The notes under the pieces are model-generated. The model did not search any database, was not told where the DNA came from, and saw only the letters and a program-made list of their open reading frames with translations. Position numbers and translations under genes: made by a program. Shown one piece after another: positions 54,887-62,471 of a DNA stretch of 64,000 nucleotides. The stretch covers positions 960,284-1,024,283 of the forward strand of contig JAAAFW010000006.1 of assembly GCA_019352875.1 (NCBI GenBank), read 5' to 3'. Within the stretch, counting starts at the first letter, position 1; each line of letters opens with the position of its first letter. The stretch is from Pedobacter cryoconitis (GTDB lineage Bacteria > Bacteroidota > Bacteroidia > Sphingobacteriales > Sphingobacteriaceae).

Positions 54887-56191
54887 ATGAAGCTTAGCAA
54901 GTATAATAATCAGGTGCCTTACGGTGAAAAAACATTACTATATAACGCTTATACTGATAAATTCATACTGGTTGAGCCTTTGATCAATGACTTATTCACT
55001 GCGGCTAAAAATGAAGGTCCTGAAGCATTACAAGAAATACACCCGACATTCTTCGAAGTCCTGAAAAACAGAGGCTTTATAGTAGATCATCAAACAGATG
55101 AGCTTGAATTGGTTAAGTTAAAAAGGGCGCAGGTCGACCTTGAGGATGATACAGAATATAAGCTCATTATAAACCCTACGATGAACTGCAATTTCAAATG
55201 CTGGTATTGTTACGAATCTCATATTAAAGATTCTAAGATGACTGCAGAAACGATAGAGAGTTTGAAAAAACATATAAGTAGTGTAGTGGGTACGATGGAG
55301 AATCTTAAAACTTTCCATATTTCCTGGTTTGGCGGTGAGCCCTTTTTATTCTATGAAAAGATCATTAAGCCTGTCTCTGAATATGCTGTCGCAATCCTGT
55401 CCGCCAGAAACATAACGCTTTCTACGACCTATACAACAAATGGTTTTTTGATAAAAGAGACCATGATTGAGGAATTCCATAAAAGCAGGGTACGAAATTT
55501 CCAGATAACTCTTGATGGAAATAAGGAAATGCATGATACAGTTAGATTTGTGAACTCCAAGAAGGGTTCTTATGATGATATCGTTGCTAATGTTTTGCTT
55601 TTATGCAGGAATGAACTAAATGTGTCGCTGAGGATTAATTACACAAAGTCGAACCTTACTAATTTAGATGATATCATCGAGCACCTGGGGCCGCTTGAGC
55701 CAGAATTCAGAAAATATATGACCATTACTTTCCATAAAGTCTGGCAGGAGACGGATAAGAATTTAGGTGAAAAAGTTAGTGAGTTAAATCAAAAATTCAG
55801 AACTGCAGGTTTCAGATCTATTTATGGTGGGGTTATCAATAACGTGAGAAGATCCTGCTACGCGGACAGAAGATATCAGGCCACTATTAATTATAATGGT
55901 GACGTATTTAAATGTACAGCCAGAAATTTTAGCGCTGAAAGTAAAGAAGGTAGTTTAAATACAAATGGCGTTATAGAATGGAACCATAAAAGAGAGGAAA
56001 GACTAGATGTGAAGTTTAAGAATAAACCATGTTTGGAATGTCCTATACTCCCAATTTGTAATGGAGGGTGTTCACAAAAAGCATTAGAGAATGCAGGAAA
56101 GGATTATTGTGTTTATAATTTTGATAATAATCTGAAAGCGGCTGTTATCCTGAATAAATACGACTTTTTAATGAATCCTCCGCTAGTCTGA
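54887..56191 (+). CDS. Radical SAM/SPASM peptide maturase
   Basis: 434 aa. The radical SAM motif CNFKCWYC has C101, C105 and C108 for the SAM-binding 4Fe-4S cluster; ISWFGGEP (about 146-152) is the SAM-binding GGE motif. The C-terminal SPASM domain has C324, C343 (GDVFKC), then C382-x2-C385-x5-C391-x3-C395 and C408, for auxiliary clusters. All expected Cys are present. The N-terminal ~90 residues look like a small winged-helix/PqqD-like leader-binding domain (LYNAYTDKFILVEPLINDLF, VLKNRGFIVDH). It probably modifies the Cys-containing core of precursor A, for example by forming thioether or carbon cross-links; the exact reaction cannot be read from sequence. Confidence 0.92.
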   Translation: MKLSKYNNQVPYGEKTLLYNAYTDKFILVEPLINDLFTAAKNEGPEALQEIHPTFFEVLKNRGFIVDHQTDELELVKLKRAQVDLEDDTEYKLIINPTMNCNFKCWYCYESHIKDSKMTAETIESLKKHISSVVGTMENLKTFHISWFGGEPFLFYEKIIKPVSEYAVAILSARNITLSTTYTTNGFLIKETMIEEFHKSRVRNFQITLDGNKEMHDTVRFVNSKKGSYDDIVANVLLLCRNELNVSLRINYTKSNLTNLDDIIEHLGPLEPEFRKYMTITFHKVWQETDKNLGEKVSELNQKFRTAGFRSIYGGVINNVRRSCYADRRYQATINYNGDVFKCTARNFSAESKEGSLNTNGVIEWNHKREERLDVKFKNKPCLECPILPICNGGCSQKALENAGKDYCVYNFDNNLKAAVILNKYDFLMNPPLV

Positions 56192-56192
56192 T

Positions 56193-56543
56193 ATGGTGAA
56201 TTTTAAGACTTCCGTCAAAATAAAAATTGTCGCTATACCGGGTAAAAATCCGGAACTCAGTGATAAACTGGTATTTTCTCAGAGGACTGGGAAATTGATC
56301 CGGCTCTCCGAAAGTTATATCTCTTTACTATTTAAAAATCAGTTTATCAATATGCCCGGCCAGCTTATTCAGATCCTGGCAAGGAATGAGTTAATTGTAC
56401 CGGATTTTGAAAATGAAGCAACAGAGATCTTGTACAAACAATCAGTTTACCAGCTGGAAAATGAAAAGTTCGATACTTTACAATTGGAACAAATAGAAGA
56501 TCACCATATACTGGCCATCGCCGAAAAATTAAAGTTGATTTAA
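56193..56543 (+). CDS. Small protein resembling the maturase N-terminal domain
   Basis: 116 aa, starting 1 bp after the maturase stop (translational coupling). There is no signal or membrane segment. It aligns by eye with the maturase residues 14-76: LVFSQRTGKLIRLSESYISLLF against LLYNAYTDKFILVEPLINDLF, and QILARNELIVPDFENE against EVLKNRGFIVDHQTDE. This suggests a stand-alone leader-recognition domain, like PqqD-type RRE proteins, but the similarity is weak. No Cys cluster is present. Alternative: an unrelated partner subunit. Confidence 0.6.
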   Translation: MVNFKTSVKIKIVAIPGKNPELSDKLVFSQRTGKLIRLSESYISLLFKNQFINMPGQLIQILARNELIVPDFENEATEILYKQSVYQLENEKFDTLQLEQIEDHHILAIAEKLKLI

Positions 56544-56583
56544 TTTTTATTACTAAGCCGCCCGGCTTTCTCATTCCCTGAAT

Positions 56584-57444
56584 ATGTTAACATCACCTGT
56601 CTACGAACTTGCAGTAAATGCGGCCAAATACAATACGTTGCTTGAAAAAAGCTTGAATGAAGAACTCAGCAAGGAAGAACTCTTCAGGTATAACGTGCTG
56701 TCCTCCTATTGCAAAACCGCCTTTGATTTCGCTAAAAAGAATAAATTGCATCTTTCAGCATATCATTTTGACAAAGGTGATTTGTTACTTAAAGAATCAA
56801 AGAATACCCTTTTTTTTAAATGGGCAGCCTTATACGCACTTCCTAAGAAGGCGTATTTTTTATACAAGGGTGGTGAGTTAACATCTGCGGAGATCATGAC
56901 GCAGTATGTCATTAACCTCTGTGGGCTGCTGAGAGACCACGGGCATGAGTATGTGATCTTTGCAGAATTGCAGCAATATCAAAATCTGGCCAGAATATAT
57001 TTTTTTAGTAAAAGAATAGAAAAAGCTATCGATTTATGTAATCAGTGCCTTCAGCTCCTTTATTCCGGATCATGCGGTCTGACCGAATCCAACTACCTTT
57101 CCAGTGAATCAGACCCGGTTAAAGATGAGCTATGTATAGCTTTTAATTATCAATTGATAGTAGAAACACTTTATACTTTTTTAAAGGTTTCAAAGGGAGA
57201 CAAAAAATTGATTTCCAGGTGGGTCGGGATTTTTCTGACTTCAGATTTAATTAACATGTGGGATGAGAAACGGACGGATCCTGAATACAACGAAATTCTG
57301 ACATGTATGGGGATATTCCAGTTGCTCCCAAAGCGAAAATGGGATCATTTCAAAAATGACTTATCCCAATATATGAATGTAAATATCCTTCCTAATCAGC
57401 GTCTTCAGATAGTGCTAACAGAATATATTTCTTTATTCTCCTAA
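56584..57444 (+). CDS. Helical (TPR-like) protein of unknown function
   Basis: 286 aa, cytoplasmic (no signal peptide), with several amphipathic helices that could form TPR-like repeats (ELQQYQNLARIYFFSKRIEKAIDLCNQCLQLL, IAFNYQLIVETLYTFLKV). It contains scattered Cys but no catalytic pattern. It lies 40 bp after the small protein in the peptide operon and ends head-on against the exporter gene with a 12-bp overlap. Its role could be an adaptor or peptide-handling partner; nothing more is supported. Confidence 0.7.
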   Translation: MLTSPVYELAVNAAKYNTLLEKSLNEELSKEELFRYNVLSSYCKTAFDFAKKNKLHLSAYHFDKGDLLLKESKNTLFFKWAALYALPKKAYFLYKGGELTSAEIMTQYVINLCGLLRDHGHEYVIFAELQQYQNLARIYFFSKRIEKAIDLCNQCLQLLYSGSCGLTESNYLSSESDPVKDELCIAFNYQLIVETLYTFLKVSKGDKKLISRWVGIFLTSDLINMWDEKRTDPEYNEILTCMGIFQLLPKRKWDHFKNDLSQYMNVNILPNQRLQIVLTEYISLFS

Positions 57445-59640
57445 ATCCAGCTGATTCTTAATCAATTCATAATAGTAGCCTTTGCGTGCGACAAGATCAA
57501 GGTGTTTACCTTCTTCTACGATTGTACTTTTGTTCAGGACAATTATCTTATCCGCATTCTTAACAGTACTTAGGCGGTGAGCGACTACCATAACTGTCTT
57601 TCCTTCATAAAAACTATTTAACCGCTCAATAATGGCTTTTTCATTATTTGCATCCAGGGCACTCGTCGCTTCGTCCAGGAATATATATTCAGGATCTTTA
57701 TATACCACCCTGGCAATAAGAATTCGTTGCTTCTGCCCACCGCTGGTGCCCTTTCCATCTGTCCCGATCTTAGTATTTAAACCTAAGGGCAAATTAGAAA
57801 TGAATTCAGTAAGGTTAGCCACGTGAAGTGCCCTGGACAATTTGTCTTTATCAATATTTTCATCTCCCATTACAATATTATTCAGGATTGAATCAGAAAA
57901 GATAAACCCGTCTTGCATCACAACACCACATTTCTCTCTCCAGTAACTCGGGCTGATAGTATTAAAATCGACTAAATCGCCAACTGTAATTCTTCCCGAA
58001 GAAGGGTTATAGATTCTTAACAACAATTTCAATAACGTGGTCTTTCCACTACCGCTTGTTCCAACGATTGCTGTGACTCTTCCTTCAGGTATCACTAGGT
58101 TTAGATCCTTAATAATGTAATTATTCCCTGCGCCGGAATAGGCGAAGGAAACATTTTCCAGCTGAAGACCTCTGTCTGACGGCAGAGCTCGCTGGTATCC
58201 TTTAATTTCTGACTCCTCATTCTCGATCTCATGAATTTGTCCGATTCTTTCTATACTTATTTTTGCATCTTGTGCAATTTGCATAAACCCCGCCATCTGA
58301 GAAATTGGACTGTTCATTTGTCCGATAATAAATTGAATTGCCATCATATCCCCTAAGCTTAATTCGCCTTTTAATACTGACATAGCGGCCAGATATATAA
58401 TAACAATATCTTTAGCCTGATTAATAAGCAGCGCACCGGTTTTCTGGTATTGCTCCAGCGTAAGACTTTTAATATTTAACTTAAACAGTCTTGCCTGCAC
58501 ACGCTCCCAATCCCATATTTTTGGCGTCCCGCTATCATTAATTTTTATCTCTTGTATACCATTTATTATCTGCAGAATTTTCGACTGATTCTGTGCTCTC
58601 GCCTCAAATTTTTTAAAATCAAGCTGCTTTCTTCTCTTTAGAAAGTAAAGCATCCAGAGGAAATAGACAGAACTTCCAGAAATGAAAACGATAAAAATAA
58701 TTGGACTGTAATACACGATAAGGGCGCTGAATATTACTAAATTAAAAAAGGAAAATATGGTACTTAAAGAGTTGCCTGTTAGTAAGACTTCAATCCTTTT
58801 GTGGTCTTCAATCCTTTGCAGGATATCTCCTGTCAGTTTAGTGTCGAAAAAGGACAAAGGTAATTTCATTAGTTTATGCAGGAAATCAGATATGATACTA
58901 ATGTTCACCCTGCTTGTAATGTGAAGAAGCACCCAGCCTCTGACCAGCTCAATAAAAAACTGTCCGATTGAAAGCATCAGCTGGCCAATTAATATAAGCG
59001 TGATTAACTGAAAGCTCTGATTCTTAATACCTACGTCAATCAGACTTTTGGTTAGAAGCGGAAAAATTAACTGTATAATACTGGCCGCCAATACACCGAT
59101 CAATAGTTGAATTACCAGCTTCTTATAGTGCCATATATTCGCCCATAGATAATTAAGACCCACGGATGGACTTTTTTGAACAGATTCTTCCTGAAGATAG
59201 AATTCTGGAGTAGGCTGCAAAAATAAGGCGATCCCGATTGGAGAATTATTATTCGAGGTAAAAGCCCAGTTTTCGATAAAATCATTTTTGCTGTATTTTC
59301 CTAATCCTGAAGCAGGGTCCGAGACATAAACCTTATTTTTTGATACCTTATATACTATCAGGAAATGATTTTTTTTCCAGTGAACAATGCAGGGAAGAGC
59401 TCCGGCCTTTGATATAGTTTCAAATGGAATTTTTCCACCGACAGCCCTGATGCCGATCGATTCTGCGGCCTTTGTTATCCCTAACAGTGATACCCCGGTC
59501 TTTCCTATATCAGAAAGTTTTCTAATTTTATCGATATTGAAAAACTTTCCGTAGTGTTTACTGATCATGAGTAAACACGTCGGGCCACAATCCATCATAT
59601 CGTTTTGTCTATAGTTTGGAAATGTCGTCGTAGATAGCAT
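57433..59640 (-). CDS. C39 peptidase-containing ABC transporter (PCAT-type bacteriocin exporter)
   Basis: The chosen start is the ATG at 59640 (MLSTTTFPNYRQNDMMDCGP), giving 735 aa; the upstream extension to 59790 overlaps the kinase gene region and is not protein-like. The C39 peptidase has Q12, Cys18, His92 (NHFLIVYK) and Asp108 (VSDPA). Six membrane helices follow. The ATPase has GTSGSGKTT (Walker A), SGGQKQR (signature), YIFLDEATSALD (Walker B). Such proteins cut the leader after GG and export the core peptide. It is divergent from the kinase gene and convergent with the helical protein gene, so it is on its own transcript. Confidence 0.95.
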   Translation of the reverse strand: MLSTTTFPNYRQNDMMDCGPTCLLMISKHYGKFFNIDKIRKLSDIGKTGVSLLGITKAAESIGIRAVGGKIPFETISKAGALPCIVHWKKNHFLIVYKVSKNKVYVSDPASGLGKYSKNDFIENWAFTSNNNSPIGIALFLQPTPEFYLQEESVQKSPSVGLNYLWANIWHYKKLVIQLLIGVLAASIIQLIFPLLTKSLIDVGIKNQSFQLITLILIGQLMLSIGQFFIELVRGWVLLHITSRVNISIISDFLHKLMKLPLSFFDTKLTGDILQRIEDHKRIEVLLTGNSLSTIFSFFNLVIFSALIVYYSPIIFIVFISGSSVYFLWMLYFLKRRKQLDFKKFEARAQNQSKILQIINGIQEIKINDSGTPKIWDWERVQARLFKLNIKSLTLEQYQKTGALLINQAKDIVIIYLAAMSVLKGELSLGDMMAIQFIIGQMNSPISQMAGFMQIAQDAKISIERIGQIHEIENEESEIKGYQRALPSDRGLQLENVSFAYSGAGNNYIIKDLNLVIPEGRVTAIVGTSGSGKTTLLKLLLRIYNPSSGRITVGDLVDFNTISPSYWREKCGVVMQDGFIFSDSILNNIVMGDENIDKDKLSRALHVANLTEFISNLPLGLNTKIGTDGKGTSGGQKQRILIARVVYKDPEYIFLDEATSALDANNEKAIIERLNSFYEGKTVMVVAHRLSTVKNADKIIVLNKSTIVEEGKHLDLVARKGYYYELIKNQLDLGE

Positions 59641-59759
59641 CTTTTTAATTTTTTTTGATAAGTTTGGATTTCTCAACTGCAGTATGTGCCAATATTTCAG
59701 GTAAATGCAAGTAGTTGTTTTTTCTCTACTTAAAAAAAAATATTCGATGACCCGCCATA
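59641..59759. promoter_or_regulatory. Divergent promoter region, exporter / kinase
   Basis: 119 bp between the exporter start (minus) and the kinase start (plus). The AT-rich run TACTTAAAAAAAAATATTCG is the likely promoter area. The 14-bp box found at 52034 and 61659 is not present here. Confidence 0.4.
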
Positions 59760-60938
59760 ATGAACCGATATAATACCTCCCCAACCCCACAACAAAAAGA
59801 ATCGGTTTATACCTCGAGCTTAATATTGAATTTCATATCCTGGTTTAATTCTTTTTATACTAAAGAAAAGAGAATTGCACTTCACATATTTATGTGGCTG
59901 ATGTTTGGTCTGATGGTAGAATTCGGCCTGTTGGTAAGCTATAAACTTTCGTTTTTTACATCTCTCTTTTTTTTGGCAAGAAGTCTTGTAGGGAATGCTG
60001 TAATTTTTTACCTGTTTTTCTATTTCATCTTTCCCCGCTTTATCCTGAAGGGGAAGATATATATAGGCATAGCGTTGACTATTGGCTGTCTTTTTATCTG
60101 GCAGATCAATGGTTATTTTGCCATGATACTTAGCAGCAAATACGGGCAGATAGAAAGTTTAGGTTTGCGGGAACAGGTAAATGAAGATATACGATATGGT
60201 TTTCTTCACATTTTTACTTTAGAAAAGATTTTTGGAAGTCTGATATATATAATATCCTCTCTTTCGCCTGTTTTTTGTGTCAAAATAATAGCTGATGTTA
60301 CTAAATCAGTTTATAGAGCTACGCAGATTGAAATGGAAAAAACAGATTTAGAAGTGAATTTTCTGAAATCACAATTAAATCCTCATTTTTTGTTTAATAC
60401 TTTAAATACAATTTATATCTTAAATATGAAAAAAGATAAAGCTGCTTCGGATGTTATCCTCGAGCTGTCTGATACTTTAAGATATACGTTGTACGAATCC
60501 AATACCGATAAAGTGCTATTATATAAGGAACTGGATTTTTTGCAGAATTTTGTAAACCTGGAGAAAGTCAGGCAGAACAAGAATACAAGGATTGATTTTA
60601 ATTGTGATAGAACTCATGTGGACGAACTCACTATCTCACCCCTGCTTATGTTTCCTTTTGTCGAAAATGCATTTAAGCATGGCTTAGGGACATCATTGAA
60701 AGATCCCTGGCTGGAGATTAACACAAAAGTTGTTGATAAGGTATTTTATTTTAGTATTAAGAATAGTAAAAATGAGGAAAATAATGGGGAGCAGATTAAA
60801 GAATATGTAGGTGGAATAGGTGTTGCCAATACAAAAAAGCGTTTAGCCTTTTTATATCCTGAAAGACATAGTCTTGAGATTCTTAATTTACCAAACGAAT
60901 ATAGTATAGCACTTAAGATAGATCTTAGTTATGAGTAA
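59760..60938 (+). CDS. LytS-type sensor histidine kinase
   Basis: 392 aa. Four membrane segments at about 42-60, 66-92, 101-125 and 157-180, with almost no periplasmic domain, so it senses within the membrane or by a small ligand. The phospho-acceptor His209 lies in FLKSQLNPHFLFNTLN (His_kinase, PF06580-type) and the ATPase part has MFPFVENAFKHGL (N box) and GGIGVANTKKRL (G box). It overlaps the LytTR regulator gene by 8 bp and is therefore co-translated. Kinases of this type often sense peptides or wall signals. Confidence 0.93.
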   Translation: MNRYNTSPTPQQKESVYTSSLILNFISWFNSFYTKEKRIALHIFMWLMFGLMVEFGLLVSYKLSFFTSLFFLARSLVGNAVIFYLFFYFIFPRFILKGKIYIGIALTIGCLFIWQINGYFAMILSSKYGQIESLGLREQVNEDIRYGFLHIFTLEKIFGSLIYIISSLSPVFCVKIIADVTKSVYRATQIEMEKTDLEVNFLKSQLNPHFLFNTLNTIYILNMKKDKAASDVILELSDTLRYTLYESNTDKVLLYKELDFLQNFVNLEKVRQNKNTRIDFNCDRTHVDELTISPLLMFPFVENAFKHGLGTSLKDPWLEINTKVVDKVFYFSIKNSKNEENNGEQIKEYVGGIGVANTKKRLAFLYPERHSLEILNLPNEYSIALKIDLSYE

Positions 60939-61647
60939 ATACATCAAATGTATGGTCGTTGATAATGAGCCATTGAACCTCGAAATAATGGAGGAATTTA
61001 TCAGTAAAGTAGCCTACCTGAAATTAGTTCATAAGTGTGAAGATGCATTTGAGGCGATTGAATTCCTCGAGAATAATGAAGTAGATCTTTTATTTTCGGA
61101 CATTCAAATGCCTAAGATAAATGGTCTTGAGCTGGTTAAGTCACTGCCAAATCCGCCAGCAATAATTTTCGCAACTGCATTCAGCGATTATGCAATTAGC
61201 GGATTTGATATCGGAGTTGTAGATTACTTATTAAAACCGATCTCGTTTGACCGGTTTCTGAAAGCCTGTAACAAGGCAAAGGCTCAGATTCAGCAGAATG
61301 AATTAAAAAGCACCGGTACACCTGCGATTAATGAATCTTTACACCTTTTCATTAAGGAGAATGATAAGCTGACCAAGGTGCTTTTTACAGATATCCTGTA
61401 TGTTGAAGCGCTGGGTGATTATATTAAAATTATTACTTCTACCGGCTCTTTAGTGACCTATTCCACACTTAAAGGTTTTGAAGAGCGCCTGTTAAATAAG
61501 TCGTTTGTCAGAACGCATAAATCGTTTATAGTACAGATAAATGCAATAAAGTCAATAACTGGCAACACTATAACATTGATTGACGGCTATTCTATTCCTA
61601 TTTCCAAAAATTATAAAGAAAGTTTTCAAAATGCAGTGATGACATAA
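60931..61647 (+). CDS. LytTR-family response regulator
   Basis: 238 aa. Receiver domain about 5-120 with phospho-acceptor Asp57 (LLFSDIQMP), acidic pair in VVDNEP, Thr in FATAF and Lys in LLKPIS. The LytTR DNA-binding domain about 135-238 shows ILYVEALGDYIKIIT, TYSTLKGFEERL and FVRTHKSFIVQINAI. LytTR domains bind AT-rich direct repeats and in many bacteria control peptide toxins. The candidate operator is the 14-bp box 12-25 bp downstream of this gene. Confidence 0.96.
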   Translation: MSKYIKCMVVDNEPLNLEIMEEFISKVAYLKLVHKCEDAFEAIEFLENNEVDLLFSDIQMPKINGLELVKSLPNPPAIIFATAFSDYAISGFDIGVVDYLLKPISFDRFLKACNKAKAQIQQNELKSTGTPAINESLHLFIKENDKLTKVLFTDILYVEALGDYIKIITSTGSLVTYSTLKGFEERLLNKSFVRTHKSFIVQINAIKSITGNTITLIDGYSIPISKNYKESFQNAVMT

Positions 61648-61658
61648 AATTAGTTTGA

Positions 61659-61672
61659 TTTCTTAACGTGTA
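61659..61672 (+). promoter_or_regulatory. Shared 14-bp box, copy 2 (candidate LytTR operator)
   Basis: TTTCTTAACGTGTA, identical to 52034-52047, ends 97 bp before the ATG of the 41-aa peptide. TTATAGC follows it directly here and 12 bp later in copy 1. Confidence 0.5.
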
Positions 61673-61768
61673 TTATAGCAAGGTAAACGAGTAGATCAGG
61701 TCTCTAGTCGAATAAATTTCAGCAGGGCAAGTTTGATTATCATATTTATCATATAAAAAAAATGAGAT

Positions 61769-61894
61769 ATGAAAAAGAATGCTACACCGAAATCTAAGTT
61801 AACTATTAAAAAAGTCCTTGTTTCAAATCTGACAAGCGTAAAAGTCAATCATACAAAAGAGACAACCGAAACTTTTACACTTTCAAATTTTTAG
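61769..61894 (+). CDS. 41-aa peptide with lanthipeptide-leader-like N-terminus (precursor B)
   Basis: ATG at 61769, stop at 61892-61894, 1 bp before the next start. The N-terminal part, KSKLTIKKVLVSNLTS, resembles the class I lanthipeptide leader of Bacteroidota (L-x-L/I-KK-x-x-I/V-S-x-L). The C-terminal part is Thr- and Ser-rich (TKETTETFTLSNF) but has no Cys, so no thioether ring can form, and no LanB/LanC genes are in the window. It is too short for most gene finders. It may be a signalling peptide, a remnant, or a precursor for other modification. Confidence 0.6.
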   Translation: MKKNATPKSKLTIKKVLVSNLTSVKVNHTKETTETFTLSNF

Positions 61895-61895
61895 T

Positions 61896-62246
61896 ATGTC
61901 GATACAATGTTTCATAATTGATCATCATCCGTTAAATTTGAAGATTTTTGAATCCTATATTCATAAGACTCCTCTTTTTGAGTTTTTGGGCTCTGTGGCG
62001 TCCTGCCAGGCATATTACGATTCCAGCGTTAGATCAGATATATTATTGATAAATATCGATAGTATGACGGAAGAAAAACCAGAATCTTTTAAGCACCTGA
62101 ACCAGATTCTGATCTTTATGACCGATCGCCCTTACGATCAGTCTGACATTATGAAATTGGATCGAAACTATGAAAATACAGGATTCCTGGCGCTACCGGC
62201 TACATATAAGGTGTTTATCCAGGAAATCGAAAGACTCATCAAATAA
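61896..62246 (+). CDS. Stand-alone pseudo-receiver domain protein
   Basis: 116 aa, one receiver domain only. It aligns with the upstream regulator: CFIIDHHPLNLKIFESYI against CMVVDNEPLNLEIMEEFI. The phospho-acceptor Asp is replaced by Asn53 (SDILLINIDSM against VDLLFSDIQM); the switch Lys is Leu (FLALPA against LLKPI). The acidic pair is reduced to one Asp. It is thus very unlikely to be phosphorylated, and it lacks the LytTR domain. It probably arose by duplication of the regulator and could act as a dominant partner or adaptor. It starts 1 bp after precursor B. Confidence 0.8.
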   Translation: MSIQCFIIDHHPLNLKIFESYIHKTPLFEFLGSVASCQAYYDSSVRSDILLINIDSMTEEKPESFKHLNQILIFMTDRPYDQSDIMKLDRNYENTGFLALPATYKVFIQEIERLIK

Positions 62247-62260
62247 TTAATCTCAAGATT

Positions 62261-62446
62261 ATGTTTAATCTAAAATTCAGCAGTAAGGCTAAACAGTTTG
62301 AAAGCAGTAAATCAGATGGTAATATCCCAGCCGGATTTATTCCTTTTTGCGCTAAAGAACTATCGGCAATTGTAGGAGGATGTGAAGAATCGATTCCGGT
62401 AAATTACGAGAACCTTAATTTCCTTGACCTATCTGAAGAGGAGTGA
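62261..62446 (+). CDS. Double-glycine leader peptide precursor (precursor C)
   Basis: 61 aa, ATG at 62261. The leader has the classical AKELSAIVGG ending with GG at 39-40, close to the bacteriocin/ComC-type LSxxELxxIxGG pattern. The 21-residue core begins with the only core Cys (41) and is strongly acidic (CEESIPV..., ...DLSEEE). It lies between the pseudo-receiver and the HlyD-like gene, 14 and 25 bp away, so it is in the same operon. The C39 exporter in the locus should process it. Confidence 0.78.
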   Translation: MFNLKFSSKAKQFESSKSDGNIPAGFIPFCAKELSAIVGGCEESIPVNYENLNFLDLSEEE

Positions 62447-62471
62447 TACATCTTTGGTACAATAAAAAATT

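Noticed and set aside
61769..61894. Calling this peptide a true lanthipeptide
   Set aside because: There is no Cys in the peptide and no lanthionine synthetase or cyclase in the window, so only leader-like similarity is claimed.
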